Shown: piece by piece, positions 21,620 through 31,683 of the stretch
Numbering within the stretch: position 1 is the stretch's first letter
How the letters are laid out: every line of letters starts with the position of its first letter
Assembly (NCBI GenBank): GCA_037176885.1
Contig: JAWWNJ010000027.1
Coordinates: 1,674,001-1,738,000, forward strand
From: Favolaschia claudopus
Taxonomy: Eukaryota > Basidiomycota > Agaricomycetes > Agaricales > Mycenaceae
Reading direction: 5' to 3'
DNA: 64,000 nucleotides
Notes under the pieces: model-generated
What the model was told of the DNA's origin: nothing
What the model saw: the letters and a program-made list of their open reading frames with translations, nothing else
Database searches by the model: none
Program-made: the position numbers and the translations under genes

Positions 21620-22935
21620 CTATACTTGAAAAGAGGGCCAGGCCATCAGTCGCGTGACTTTTGACAGAAAATCACGCGGTTTTGTCAACATCCTACAACA
21701 CAACCGGCTGTCGAGATGTTGAAACTCACACGCGGTCCCCGGCGCCGCGCGCCGGCGAGTGCAGCGAGCGGCAGTGCGGCGCCGCGGGCACGGAATCCAG
21801 CAAAAAATCCGCGCGGGGTTTGGCCCCGACAAGCTTAAGCATCCCGCCTTCGGCAGGGCCGGCTCGCTATACTTGAAAAGAGGGCCAGGCCATCAGTCGC
21901 GTGACTTTTGACAGAAAGTCACGGGGTTTTGTCGACATCCTGCAACCGACTGTCGAGATGTTGAAACTCACACGCGGTCCCCGGCGCCGCGCGCCGGCGA
22001 GTGCAGCGAGTGGCAGTGCGGCGCCGCGGGCAAGGAATCCAGCAAAAAAAATCTATGGTGCGCTCGGCCTAAACACCACCAAACAGGAACGAAATTTATT
22101 ACGAGTGATCAAAAACCTTAGACCTTTGATCCTCTTGCCAAAACACTCCGATTAGATAGTACTTCGATCCCTCAAGACCATTTGTCCGCCGGATAAAAAC
22201 TCACAATAAATTGTTTTTTCTCGAGGGCAAATTGAGACATCAGTGATGCAATCAATCAATCAGGCATGTGTGCTTACATAACTTTCCTTTTTGGGTGACC
22301 AGACATACGTCTATGGTCTCGAGACGGCCACACAGAGCTATAACTAGGTTGTTTTTAGTGCTCCGGGGGCTTCAGTGAATATTCCTATGCCCCAACGGCC
22401 TCAGAAACGGAAGAAAAAGTTTTGGTTTTTTACTTCAGTCGATTTGAGACATCAGTGATGGCATCATTGATGGGACCTGCTTGGTGGTGTTTAGGCCGCG
22501 CGCACCATAGGCGGGGTTTGGGGCGGAGCCCCGACAAGCTGTGTACCCCCCGTAGGTAGGGACGCGAGCGCAGCGAGCCGGCCCTGCCGAAGGCGGGGTG
22601 CTTAAGCTTGTCGAGCCAAAAAAGCCTCAGGAGAAAGGATATCCTATACTTGAAAAGAGGGCCAGGCCATCAGTCGCGTGACTTTTGACAGAAAGTCACG
22701 GGGTTTTGTCGACATCCTGCAACCGGCTGTCGAGATGTTGAAACTCACACGCGGTCCCCGGCGCCGCGCGCCGGCGAGTGCAGCGAGCGGCAGTGCGGCG
22801 CCGCGGGCAAGGAATCCAGCAAAAAAAATCCAGGCGGGGTTTGGGGCGGAGCCCCGACAAGCTGTGTACCCCCCGTAGGTAGGGACGCGAGCGCAGCGAG
22901 CCGGCCCTGCCGAAGGCGGGGTGCTTAAGCTTGTA
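21620..22935. repeat. GC-rich repeat mosaic (second block)
   Basis: Three tandemly arranged, partly rearranged units carry the same modules as 2078-2765. Each begins near an ACTTGAAAAGAGGGCCAGG block (21628, 21871, 22652) followed by CGCGTGACTTTTGACAGAAA, then the CTGTCGAGATGTTG module with a GGCGCCGCGCGCCGG palindrome, and usually the GGTTTGGGGCGGAGCCCCG module ending GCTTAAGCTTG. The third unit (22650-22935) is uninterrupted. The second carries a 452-bp MITE (22056-22507). The many small frames in it are repeat-derived. Confidence 0.85.
22056..22507. mobile_element. TA-flanked MITE with documented empty site
   Basis: Inverted repeats TGGTGCGC(T/G)CGGCCTAAACACC (26 bp, one mismatch) bound 452 bp, flanked by TA (22054-22055, 22508-22509). 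The uninterrupted paralogous unit around 22808-22845 gives the empty site: removing the element and one TA restores the same junction except for one substitution. A second, broken copy lies at 52863-53090 plus about 55888-55951. Tc1/mariner-type mobilisation is inferred from the TA. Confidence 0.88.
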
Positions 22936-24160
22936 ACCGGGTGTGACAGTAGTGAAGGAAGTGTTGCAATCCGAGTTCCTGCTAGTATTTAGTTCGAGTG
23001 GAGTAGGATTTATTCATGGCAAAACGGAAACGAAAAGAAAGAAAAGGTGAACAAAACAAAACAAAAAAAATCGACCTGCACATCATGATGCTCTCCATTG
23101 TCCAGCCGACTGGGAGCCAAGCACAAGCCTATCCACGCTCCCATCATTGTCTGCCTCAAAGTCATGGTGCCCTGCTGAGAGTGATCCGGGTGAGGTCATA
23201 TAGTAACCTGGATTTGGTCGCGTAATGCGTTTCCCCCGACTGTAGCTCGTCAGAACCAAGAACAGAAAAAAAAAACCAAGATGGTATTTGCATACAAGAC
23301 GAATGTAAGGGTCGGCCTCTCGCATCCAATCGTTTTCATGGGGCCGCGGGCGGTAGGGTAAGACATCGAGAGAGAACTTTCAGGTGAGTCGGGCTTCGGC
23401 GATGCTCTCAGGAGCCGTGTACTAGCGGTAAGCAAAGGTGGAGGCTGCCGCGGAAGTCTAGGGGAGGTATCATCGAGTTTGGCTTTCCTGCACTCCATTA
23501 TCAAAGGGTCCGGATGCCGACAGCGCCAGTAACTGGGTGGTCGGGCGGCCGGAACCCAGAAGGGATTGTCAGGCGAGTTGTCCAAGAGAGGCTTTGACAA
23601 TCTCGTCGGCGGTGTAGGGGAAAGTAAAGGCGGAGGTGGTCTAGGATTGACTTCGAATTTCGGACGTCGACGTCGATTGGATGTGCGGTGCGTGCACTTT
23701 GCCTGGTCATATGACTTCACACGATATCGGGTTGTCGGCCTGAGATGACGGTCAACTTGAACACCTCTCACTGGAGTACCGGGTGGGGTTTGCAGGAAAG
23801 AAGGGACAGCTGGTCAGAAGAATGGTCACTTCCCCGACTCGCAAAGTTAGACGAACTCGCCAGCCATATGCCGACTGACTCTCTCCACAGGAATGATGGC
23901 GAGGTGGTACGTGCAAGGTACGTGCAGTTTGCGTGCAGTGGCGAAGTGAAGGTCTGAGCAAGGTCTGGGTCGTGGGTGAACGTATGTAGGTCACGTTGGA
24001 TCTGTCACGTTCAGTGTTGTGGTTGACCCGGGTCTTGACCCCCAGTGAAAACCCGGGCGCGGCAGGTAAGTATCGCTGGGTATCGGTGGACTTGGGCAGT
24101 ATCGTGCAGGCTCACAACAAAAGCTAGGACGTCACGTAAACTGTGTATTTTCCTCTCACT
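22936..24160. other. Unassigned stretch with a Pro-rich minus-strand frame
   Basis: A 173-codon minus frame at 23771-23250 is proline/arginine-rich and may be a genuine exon or chance. I find no motif in it and no clear splice partners. Near 23925 GTACGTGCA repeats occur. Nothing else is seen. Confidence 0.3.
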
Positions 24161-24533
24161 ACTAAACGCTATCCCCCCAACACCTGGCCCCCCACGTGAC
24201 CCGCGGATCAGCCTTCCGAGATGGGTTCCACGCTGTCAGAGACTTCCGCCGCCATCGACAAGTCCACTCAGAGGCGCCGCCAACGTTCTTCGCTTCAAAA
24301 GAGCCCATTTGTGAGTTATTTCTCTGAGGGTTACATGCCCCCGATGGTATTGCGCACCACATTGTCCCTTAGGAATCTTTTACATGAATTTATTCACTCA
24401 GGTTCATAATTCTAGCTATATTGCCCCGTTCACCAAGTTATCTGTCGGAAGTCTCTGACAGCGTGGAACCCATCTCGGAAGGCTGATCCGCGGGTCACGT
24501 GGGGGGCCAGGTGTTGGGGGGATAGCGTTTAGT
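24161..24533. mobile_element. Foldback element with perfect-looking 88-bp inverted repeats
   Basis: The arms 24161-24248 and 24446-24533 are reverse complements over 88 bp, beginning ACTAAACGCTATCC. The 197-bp centre is not repetitive. No flanking duplication is evident. The terminal GATAGCGTTTAGT motif has a degenerate counterpart at 58201-58214, in the tail of a MULE-like ORF, so a link to MULE sequence is possible. Confidence 0.8.
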
Positions 24534-24891
24534 GATCGGACTTAGTGAAAAATTCTCTACGTCGTCTCTAGACACTCCTAGTTGGTGGCGCAACTTGCGA
24601 ATGTGAACTCGTCGACCGTCACGGTGACATGCGTCATCGACGTTGTCATTGTGATGTAGCGCTGCACCAGGGGATTATGATCCGCGATAAGCCGTTTCAA
24701 TCGGCTCACCGCCGAAGCAGTGTCAAGCGCTGCGGTAGCTTCGCCACCTCTTCCAAAAATTTTATTTTCCCGTCCATAGACCTCAAAGAGCTGGTGGTCG
24801 TATCGACTTCAGTTTCTTCAAGACTGTGCCGACGTTGCCGGGATCGCTAACGGCACCTTCACACGGACTCCACAGTGTGCCTTCACAAATA

Positions 24892-25492
24892 AGATAGAGA
24901 GCGTGGGATCCCCGCACCTTACTTAAGCACGTTATGTAACGCTTATTAATCGTTCCCACGGCCAAATCCCCAGTCGCACAAAAAATTTCGTGCTCTTTCC
25001 GGCCTGCGGAAGGGCTGACCTACAGACTTAGAAGGCATTCTCGCTGTTTCGGCTCTGAAATTTTGGTCTTCGGTTTGAAAAGCACCTTCCACACTGCAAG
25101 GAGGTTCTGTCACTCATTGCGCCGCAAAGGTTTGACAGGTCCCACCCTTAAGCGAGCTGCCGAAGCATGCCGAGATGACTATCCTGTGGCTGTGCTGGAC
25201 AAATTTTCCTCCGAAATTTTTGAAAAGTGTCCCATTTGGTGAGAAAACCACATAGAAACACTCAGAAAAAAAGTGGTCTGAATTTTTTTGTGGGTCATAT
25301 AGCAAGAGACCAGGGGACATTTTGGCAACTCTGCCCAATAGGAACCCTTCATTGAACCTCTATCTAAGACTTGTATTGGGCAAAATTCCCAATCTGGACC
25401 TTAGCATCGTGCTATAAGCCCTCGACGTCGAGCGTGACAATGTCACAGTGTGATGCTGACATAAGGGTGCGGGGATCCCACGCTCTCTATCT
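24892..25492. mobile_element. MITE family A, copy 1
   Basis: A 601-bp element with inverted repeats AGATAGAGAGCGTGGGATCC(CCGCAC), flanked by TA (24890-24891, 25493-25494). A near-identical copy lies at 43553-44148 and a fragment at 50978-51069. The small minus-strand frame at 25338-25114 is identical in both copies but has no recognisable domain and is probably not coding. Confidence 0.88.
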
Positions 25493-25494
25493 TA

Positions 25495-26169
25495 CCAAGA
25501 AGTGCTGCGGAAAGCGTCCCACGCCTCTTTCTCCCCAACCACCACTACGACCACCGCACAAGTCTTGTATTCAGCTTGCCCTCACCCATTCTACCACCTC
25601 CTGTGCCACAGTGATCCACATCTGCCTTTAAATCACGCCCTTGGTCTCTGTCGTTCTAGAGTAACTGTTGTACCGTGTACAGTCGGCGCGTATATGAAGT
25701 TGCCCGCTACCACCAGCTGGCTTTGTCGAAATCTGAGATGTACGAGGGCCTAATTTCCATGGGTTATCTGGTGAGTTGTTGCCCCCAAGTTGCCCCTCGA
25801 CATTTAATTGTGTCTGAATTCTCTTGAATTAGTTCGTGTCGCCACTTATGTATCATCTGTGCGTTCAATACTCTCTTCTCTGTTCTTTTTTCTCCCTTCC
25901 ACTTCTAATGACTGCTTTTCAGCACTGTGTTGTATCGGGTATAACTTGTGTGGTACGTTTATGCGGTCCTTGTTTATTTACCGTTCTAGCACGGCATTCG
26001 AAGTCGAGGTTATTTTATAGGCTATCCATATGTGGCGGGTAGCACCGAACCGTTGTCGTCGCCATGAATACATGTTTTTTGTCACCACAATTGAGCCCTA
26101 TGTTTCCTAAATGTGCGGTAATGTGCGTTAACCTAAAATTGACTTAGTCCAATCCGGTCCCAAATTAAC
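25495..26169. other. Unassigned stretch before the tRNA-like gene
   Basis: No gene or repeat was recognised. The sequence is pyrimidine-rich on the plus strand between about 25560 and 25640 and around 25880. Confidence 0.3.
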
Positions 26170-26242
26170 GGACTGGTAGCTCAGTTGGTAGAGCCACCAC
26201 TATATATGTGGGAGGTCTCGAGTTCGATCCTCGACCAGTGCA
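26170..26242 (+). tRNA. tRNA-like gene, nominal anticodon UAU (Ile)
   Basis: The 73-nt sequence folds as a tRNA. The D arm GCTC/GAGC encloses AGTTGGTA, the T arm TCGAG/CTCGA encloses a canonical TTCGATC loop, and the acceptor GGACTGG/CCAGTGC has one G-G mismatch. The internal A box TAGCTCAGTTGG matches consensus exactly, and the B box is close to consensus. A T run follows at about 26247-26253 as a possible Pol III stop. The anticodon stem ACCAC/GTGGG has one mismatch, and the loop TATATAT has A instead of the nearly invariant U33, so the anticodon call is uncertain. It could be a degenerate tRNA gene or a SINE head, but no repeated tail is seen. Confidence 0.6.
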
Positions 26243-26558
26243 TTCTTCCTTTTACACACTTTCAATAACCTTCGCGGTTTTATGCAAGTCAACAATTATT
26301 CAAGTCTAATTAGGGTTCAAATAAATACATATTCACTAAGATCAATGCCCGTATCATCTAAAGTCAATCCAAGTTGAGCTCTCCTCTCAGTATCCGTCTC
26401 AAGCCGCTTCGCATAGATTCAGTTACATTTGCTCTTTTTAATCGCCCCCAATGAAAGCTCGTTCTAAAGGCCACTCTTGATATGGCAACAAAATGAGAAA
26501 TCCTTTTCACAAAGGTAAATTACTGCTCTCTTTAAAGTCAGTCCTTGACTTTTGTGTA
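26243..26558. other. Unassigned sequence after the tRNA-like gene
   Basis: I see nothing identifiable in this 316-bp stretch. Confidence 0.3.
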
Positions 26559-26724
26559 CAGTCGCCTCTGTCTTAACCCATACCTCTCATAACCCATAAT
26601 GGGCCATAACCCATACAAGTTTCGTGGATTTTGACTACATTTTGACTGGGATAACCCATAACTCTGTAATACCCCATATGATTTGGGTGGAACGGAGGCC
26701 TATGGGTTAAGACAGAGTTGACTG
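26559..26724. mobile_element. Pogo-like MITE, CAGTCGCCTCTGTC terminus
   Basis: A 166-bp element with imperfect inverted repeats CAGTCGCCTCTGTCTTAACC / GGTTAAGACAGAGTTGACTG, flanked by TA (26557-26558, 26725-26726). The interior has repeated AACCCATA units. The CAGT...ACTG ends with TA match pogo/Fot-type Tc1/mariner elements. Confidence 0.8.
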
Positions 26725-26738
26725 TATAGTGATAGCCC

Positions 26739-26795
26739 TACAATAAACCGCAGGTACGAGGACAGTTTTTATTGTAGCGTCTGTTTATAAGAGAC
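26739..26795 (-). repeat. Short hairpin element H, copy 1, with 12-bp direct repeats
   Basis: A 57-bp element flanked by the direct repeat TAGTGATAGCCC (26727-26738 and 26796-26807). On the minus strand it reads GTCTCTTATAAACAGAC, then a stem around CTACAATAAA, the loop core TCCTCGTACCTGCGG, and the return stem TTTATTGTA. Related copies lie at 35767-35836 and 47491-47562. A target duplication this long is more like retroposition than a cut-and-paste MITE. Confidence 0.6.
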
Positions 26796-26816
26796 TAGTG
26801 ATAGCCCATGCAGTTG

Positions 26817-27442
26817 TCAAAGGAAGTTGCTTTCTAGATAGTTGAACACAAGTACGACTTTCCCATCTTGAAGTGACTGGAATAATGGGAACCCAGTTTG
26901 GTTCGATTCCTGGTCATGCAGGCAGGGCAGGCCCTGAGGGAGAGTCAGTACAACTACACATCCCGACTTGCCACCCTCATTGCACTCAACAAAAAACACT
27001 GCAGGGAGTACATCTCTAGGATTTGATCCCGGATAGTACCAGAGTTTGCGCACAATCCCTTGGGCACCGTTCACTAAGCCTGGAGAAGAATTTATGTAGG
27101 TTACATATGTCCGAATAAACTTTGTGGCTCACCCTTAGAAGTCCACACATTTCTTGTGATCATAATTTTTGCACCCTCCGCAAGAAGAACCTCTCTTTCC
27201 AGACCCTCTGCGTCCTCTTCGGATGCTTTTTTGGCCTCACTACTAGCATGGACAGCTTGGCACCGAACAACCGGCTTTTGCAAATTTGTGAGTCGAACAA
27301 TGTTGAGGCTTTTCACTGAGTCTCGTGTCGGCAAGAGGTGAAGTGTCTCAATCCTTTTGGGACTTTCACTGTTATATTCGGCTGCGAGACAGTGCCAGGG
27401 GAAATTCCCAAAACTTATAAGACGCTCCTTTGAGAGTATCAT
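26817..27442 (-). pseudogene. PIF1-like DNA helicase, C-terminal fragment
   Basis: Minus-strand exon 27442-27133 carries PTRDSVKSLNIVRL, then EVLLAEGAKIMITRNVWTSKG. A 53-nt intron (27132-27080, GTGAG...CCAG) joins it in phase to LVNGAQGIVRKLWYYPGSNPRD and LPAVFFVECNE (27079 down). This block is the conserved segment of PIF1-family helicases, including the many PIF1-like and Helitron-encoded copies in mushroom genomes. After about 26985 the frame stays open to 26817, but the sequence no longer resembles PIF1. The ATPase motifs upstream and the final helicase motif downstream are absent, so it is a remnant. The helicase is normally ATP-dependent and acts on nuclear or mitochondrial DNA. Confidence 0.72.
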
Positions 27443-27631
27443 GATACCTAAGATCGTGTCAGGCGACTTTCAATAGCGGGCGAAACTCATACCGTTGTCA
27501 TTTAGGACTTCTTTGAGTACATCCGAGTGATGTATCCGGCAGTTGTCAAGTACGAGCACACTTTGGGCGTCGGGGTAAGGATTCATAACGGGCATCTTGG
27601 GTCAGTCAGCGAGAACAAGATAATGAGAGGT
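27443..27631. other. Sequence between the PIF1 fragment and an inverted-repeat element
   Basis: It may hold older PIF1 sequence, but frames are broken and I cannot identify it. Confidence 0.3.
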
Positions 27632-28014
27632 TGCGCAAAAAGCCATACGAGCCATCTGGTGGCTTTTGGCGTGTGCGCAGCCGATGGCTCCAATGGCTGC
27701 TGATTTTGGGCATTCTGTTCACAACTACATCAAAACCATCTGTGCTTATCTAGATAAAGCCCGGTGATGAACTGCGGACCTTCATGACGGGCAATACCCA
27801 GACAGTGAGGGAGAGACCACTCAAGCAGAGAAACTGTTGTTGATGCCATAAATTAACCGTGGATTCTGGTGATTTGGGGAAGCCCATGACAGCTACTACA
27901 CACTGTGCGGATATGTTACATACAATATAGGTATGATGCTTAAACGTCTAAGAATTAGGAGCCATATGCTGCGCACACGCCCAAAGCCATCTGGTGGCTC
28001 GTATGGCTTTTGCG
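27632..28014. mobile_element. Inverted-repeat element with GCGCAAAAAGCC ends
   Basis: Arms of about 60 bp (27632-27692 and 27954-28014) pair as inverted repeats through TTGCGCAAAA(A)GCCATACGAGCC and GGCGTGTGCGCAGC. A TAATG direct repeat (27621-27625... and 28023-28027) may be the target duplication but is uncertain. The GGTGGCTC / GCGCA vocabulary resembles the 33734-34175 family. Confidence 0.65.
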
Positions 28015-28759
28015 CAAACAGGTTAATGGCTTGTAAGCACCTAAATCCCATATAATCCCGGGCATGGATTATAGCGGCTGAAGAGAGCTTGAAAGGTCTA
28101 CACCTATGCGCTACAATCCCCTTATGGATTATGACCTCATGGCGGCTTATATTGACTTACGAGCCGACACATTGAAGCTGCCCAGGATTTTTCCGACAAA
28201 CATCTATATTACAATCGACCTCCCTAGGCGATTTGACTCGAGACAAACATGTTCCGAGAACGCCCGAAAGCCCCACTCACGTCATCAGTCCGCAGCCAAA
28301 CAGCTTACGACAACTTCGCTGCTGTCTCTTCCGTCGACCGGACTCCGCTCCACACCCAACGATGTAGCTGTACCCGTATCGTCGTCTCCAATAAACGGTC
28401 TTTCTCATCTTTCTGTGTGAACATTGAACATCTAATCTCTTTCCCACCACGAAATTAACATCCAAATGTACGGGCACTGTTCCTCATTTACAGTCGCGGA
28501 TGTACTCATCGCGTTTACAGGAATTTATTAAAACCTCCAACGACACCTCAAAGGCATTAACAACGACAGCGAGAAATCCAACGCGCTATTCGCGAAATCA
28601 ACGAAGCCAGCCCGCGTGTACTTACCTGCTCATCACGACCAGAACCCTAACTTCCACCACTGCGAACCCCAACGCCCGTTCTCTCGGTCAGCTCAGACGA
28701 CATCGAGCCCGAGAGAATCGTCCACACCCTTCAACGGAACCGCTTTCCAGTAGGTCACA
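28015..28759. other. Stretch upstream of an uncharacterised gene
   Basis: Several overlapping open frames (for example 28106-28420 and 28500-28952, plus) suggest coding ancestry, possibly 5' exons of the gene at 28760-29774. One frame around 28560-28790 reads as a charged helix but has a TAA at about 28648. I cannot derive a consistent model. Confidence 0.35.
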
Positions 28760-29774
28760 GGCGCAGAGAGCGCGGAGAGAGCGAGAACGTGCTGAAAAGG
28801 CCGCGAGAATGGATGTTGACGGTACCTGGTTGGACTCTTTCGCTCTTGCTGTTACATATCTGATGCCTTCCTTTTCAATTGCAGATCCGCCGAATGCGCG
28901 CAACTCACGCGTACTGCAGGTAGGTTGCGAGACCACTCTTCTCCTTCCCTAGACTCAATCTCCAGGCAATTCAAAACGGCCTCCCTACCCCTCCACAAAC
29001 TCAGCAACATGGAGCACGTAGCGTCTGTATCGTGTCCCAGTCAGACAGGCAAATCCTGCCCCGAAACAAAGCGCCGCCTCCGCGTCCCGACAGTCAGTGC
29101 CGCTTTCCCTCTCTAACCACTAAAATACTCAATCACCGAGTATAGATTAGCGACGAAATAGTCGCGCGCCCCGTGATCTGTTCCTGATCGCACAATCAAC
29201 CTTCGAACCCATGCTACCGTCCACGTCTGTGGTGTTTCGAGCGACATCGACAAGGCAAATTCGACTTTCGACGTCAAAGCAGAGCAATACCTCACTGCTA
29301 CTAGGACGCCAAACAATCTTTTCCCCATTCACTGTGTATTCCCTGCAGCGCCCAGGTGGGAGAAGTATAAACCCATTCCGGGGAAGCGAAAGAGTCTTTG
29401 TCGACGACGGTCGAGGGTTTTCTTACCGGTCTCGAGCTGAACGATGATCGTTCGGTGAAGTATTTCATTGTTGATGTTGAGAAAGTGACGTTCCTCAGCA
29501 ATGCTTCCTCGACGACGGTACCAAAAGCAGAAGAGAGTCCAACCAAAATTGGTATGTTTCTGTTTTCTATCTCTCAATGCCTGAATCTCAAATCACCAAT
29601 GGTACTCCAGCATGCCTCAAGTTCACCGGCTTTTTTGGAGGGCAGTCCAGCACCGAGTCTTCCAAGCCGAATTCAAAGAAGCGCAAACTAGATCACCGCA
29701 CCAAAGAGCAGGAGGACAAAGGGGAAGGGACTTCCAGTGGTCGTCGCGCCGGTGGCAATGGTGGTAGACATTGA
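28760..29774 (+). pseudogene. Uncharacterised multi-exon gene, probably frameshifted
   Basis: A coherent reading starts with SSRSQAQRARRERERAEKAA then MDVD. Introns at 28820-28883 (GTACC...GCAG) and about 28920-28968 (GTAGG...CCAG) join it to DPPNARNSRVLQ and AIQNGLPTPPQTQQHGARSV. Further on, HATVHVCGVSSDIDKAN, QYLTATRTPNNLFPIHCVFP and RWEKYKPIPGKRKS (about 29212-29393) are in one frame, while VEGFLTGLELNDDRSVKYFI and VDVEKVTFL (about 29404-29495) are in the next, so a 1-nt shift lies near 29385-29395. A likely intron 29551-29608 leads to a Ser/Lys-rich tail ending at 29774. I recall similar proteins as unnamed families in Agaricomycetes but know no function. The 5' end is not fixed. Confidence 0.45.
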
Positions 29775-30764
29775 ATCAACCATACTCAAATTTCAATGTA
29801 TTTGTAACACAAGCATTTAAGATCTCTTCATTCTGCTCTGCCATGTCCTTTTCTTTGTACTCTGATTACGCCGTAGCGTAGCACGGGTAACTGCTAGTTA
29901 TGATTAAATACGCTTCCGGCCCATAATGTATCATAATCGTAATGTACTAACGGCGTGGGGGCAAGAGGTGATTGATCTCTGGATCTTTCAATTTGATGTC
30001 GGCATAAGCGAGATCAATGATCTGCAACTGATCTCTTCCAACTCACAGTGTATTTGCGGCGAGAATCGTGTCTGGGGTACAATGTGCAATGTAATTGAAG
30101 GGAAGTAACGTTTGCTGACCTTCAGGAATCTTCTTTGTAGTTTTTCTTGTTTCTTTGTCTAGTCGTCCTAATAATAGAATCATTCAGTGCCTGGGTGTGC
30201 TGAACTTCCTGTTGTGAATACAGAAAGTACAGGAATAATAGGGTGTTAGAACTACTCCGAAACAATTTACCCACTGGCAGCCTCAGCGGACACCATAACC
30301 TGGCAGAAAGAGCGATTTACTGAGGCGGCGTTTGATGGCAACTGATGATCATTGCCTTTTCTGGGGGGGGGGTAGGTCGTGGGATTTATTGGCTGATCCA
30401 GAGATCGGTCACCTCTTGCGTGGGGGTCACCGCAGGTTACTGATGGTGACTTGTCACGTGCCTCTTTGCCCGCCAATTCTACCAGATGTACTAATCATGG
30501 TGACTTTGGCAAAATATATCCTCAATCTGATGAAGTAATCGAACGATTGAATGGATTGTGCTCACGATCGGAAGGATTGAAAGATTTGGTAGTTACTGTA
30601 CAATCTGATAGCTGAAGTTTTGTTTGGCTTTAATTGTAAAACTATTTAATTAGTTTGACAAACGGGTAGTTGTTCTATTTTTTTATACACAAAACAATTT
30701 CCTGTCTATCATCTCTCGATGGTTATTTGGAATTCAAGAGACATTATTTGACAGTGCTTGCACA
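29775..30764. other. Gene-free stretch
   Basis: No gene was recognised. A GATTAAATACG-type AT-rich string near 29900 recurs near 34683 and 32430. At 30360-30372 there is a G run. The 10-bp copy of the 30765-31035 target duplication occupies 30755-30764. Confidence 0.35.
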
Positions 30765-31035
30765 GGCCCCCGGTCACTGACATATAGGTTCGTCACATCC
30801 ATAGAGTAAAACAAGGTCGAGTTTGAGAGGTCTATTTCGCGAACCAGCCATCTGACCGAGGTTTTGACTAGATAGAACGACGCAGCTCCTCTAAACTAAG
30901 CGTTTGCGCGCATTTTCAGAACAAAATCGTGATTTTTGAAGCCGCCAGAGCCCCATCAGTGCCGAAAAATAGAGTAAATCAGGCCGAAATTCGGGTTTTC
31001 AATGTGACAAACCTAGTAGGTAGTGACCGGGGGCC
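30765..31035. mobile_element. MITE with 10-bp target duplication (MULE-type)
   Basis: A 271-bp element with inverted repeats GGCCCCCGGTCACT...GTGACA-type arms of about 33 bp, flanked by identical TGCTTGCACA (30755-30764 and 31036-31045). Duplications of 9-10 bp are characteristic of Mutator-like elements. It carries no ORF of its own. Confidence 0.82.
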
Positions 31036-31157
31036 TGCTTGCACAGAATTCTCCTAGCAAGAATTTCCCACACATCGGCAATTGCCGCCTTCGTGCTGGC
31101 AGTGTGCTGGCGGATACTCGGAGTCCTCGGACTCGGTTCTCCGATCACCAGAGAGTA

Positions 31158-31683
31158 TGGTGGGGGACGTGACTTCATGTCACGCCGCAATTTTTGGAAT
31201 TTTGACCTGAAACTCGGCTCAATCGACTTGAAATACCCAAGAGTGGCCGTTTTCCGAAATCTTGGACTGTGGGAACTTTTTGATGGGAGATGGCCAAATT
31301 TTCGCTGGAAAAACAACATTTTAAGGGGGTGAAAATACCATTGAGGCGGGACTTGAGAAGATTTTCAACATTCCAATTCGCCCCCATAACTCTCTTCTGA
31401 CCGAATTCATGAATTACCTATATCTGGAGGCAGATTGACCATTGATGGGGCATCAGATTCGCCCCGGCAGAGGCGTTTCGGATCAAATTCCGCTTTAGGA
31501 TGGCCAAATTCGTGGCCAAAATCACGAAAGTCAACGGAGGGTAAAACTGGTCCATCCAATCTGTTCTACTCCTCAAAAGAATGCCATTTCTGCAAGATCA
31601 AGACATTTGGGTGACTGTCACACAAGTTATTAGCGTCACAACATTGTCCATAAAAGTTCGTCACAAAGTCACGTCCCCCACCA
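31158..31683. mobile_element. TA-flanked MITE, TGGTGGGGGACGTGACTT termini
   Basis: A 526-bp element with 18-20 bp perfect inverted repeats (TGGTGGGGGACGTGACTT), flanked by TA (31156-31157, 31684-31685). Short frames inside overlap it by chance. Confidence 0.8.
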
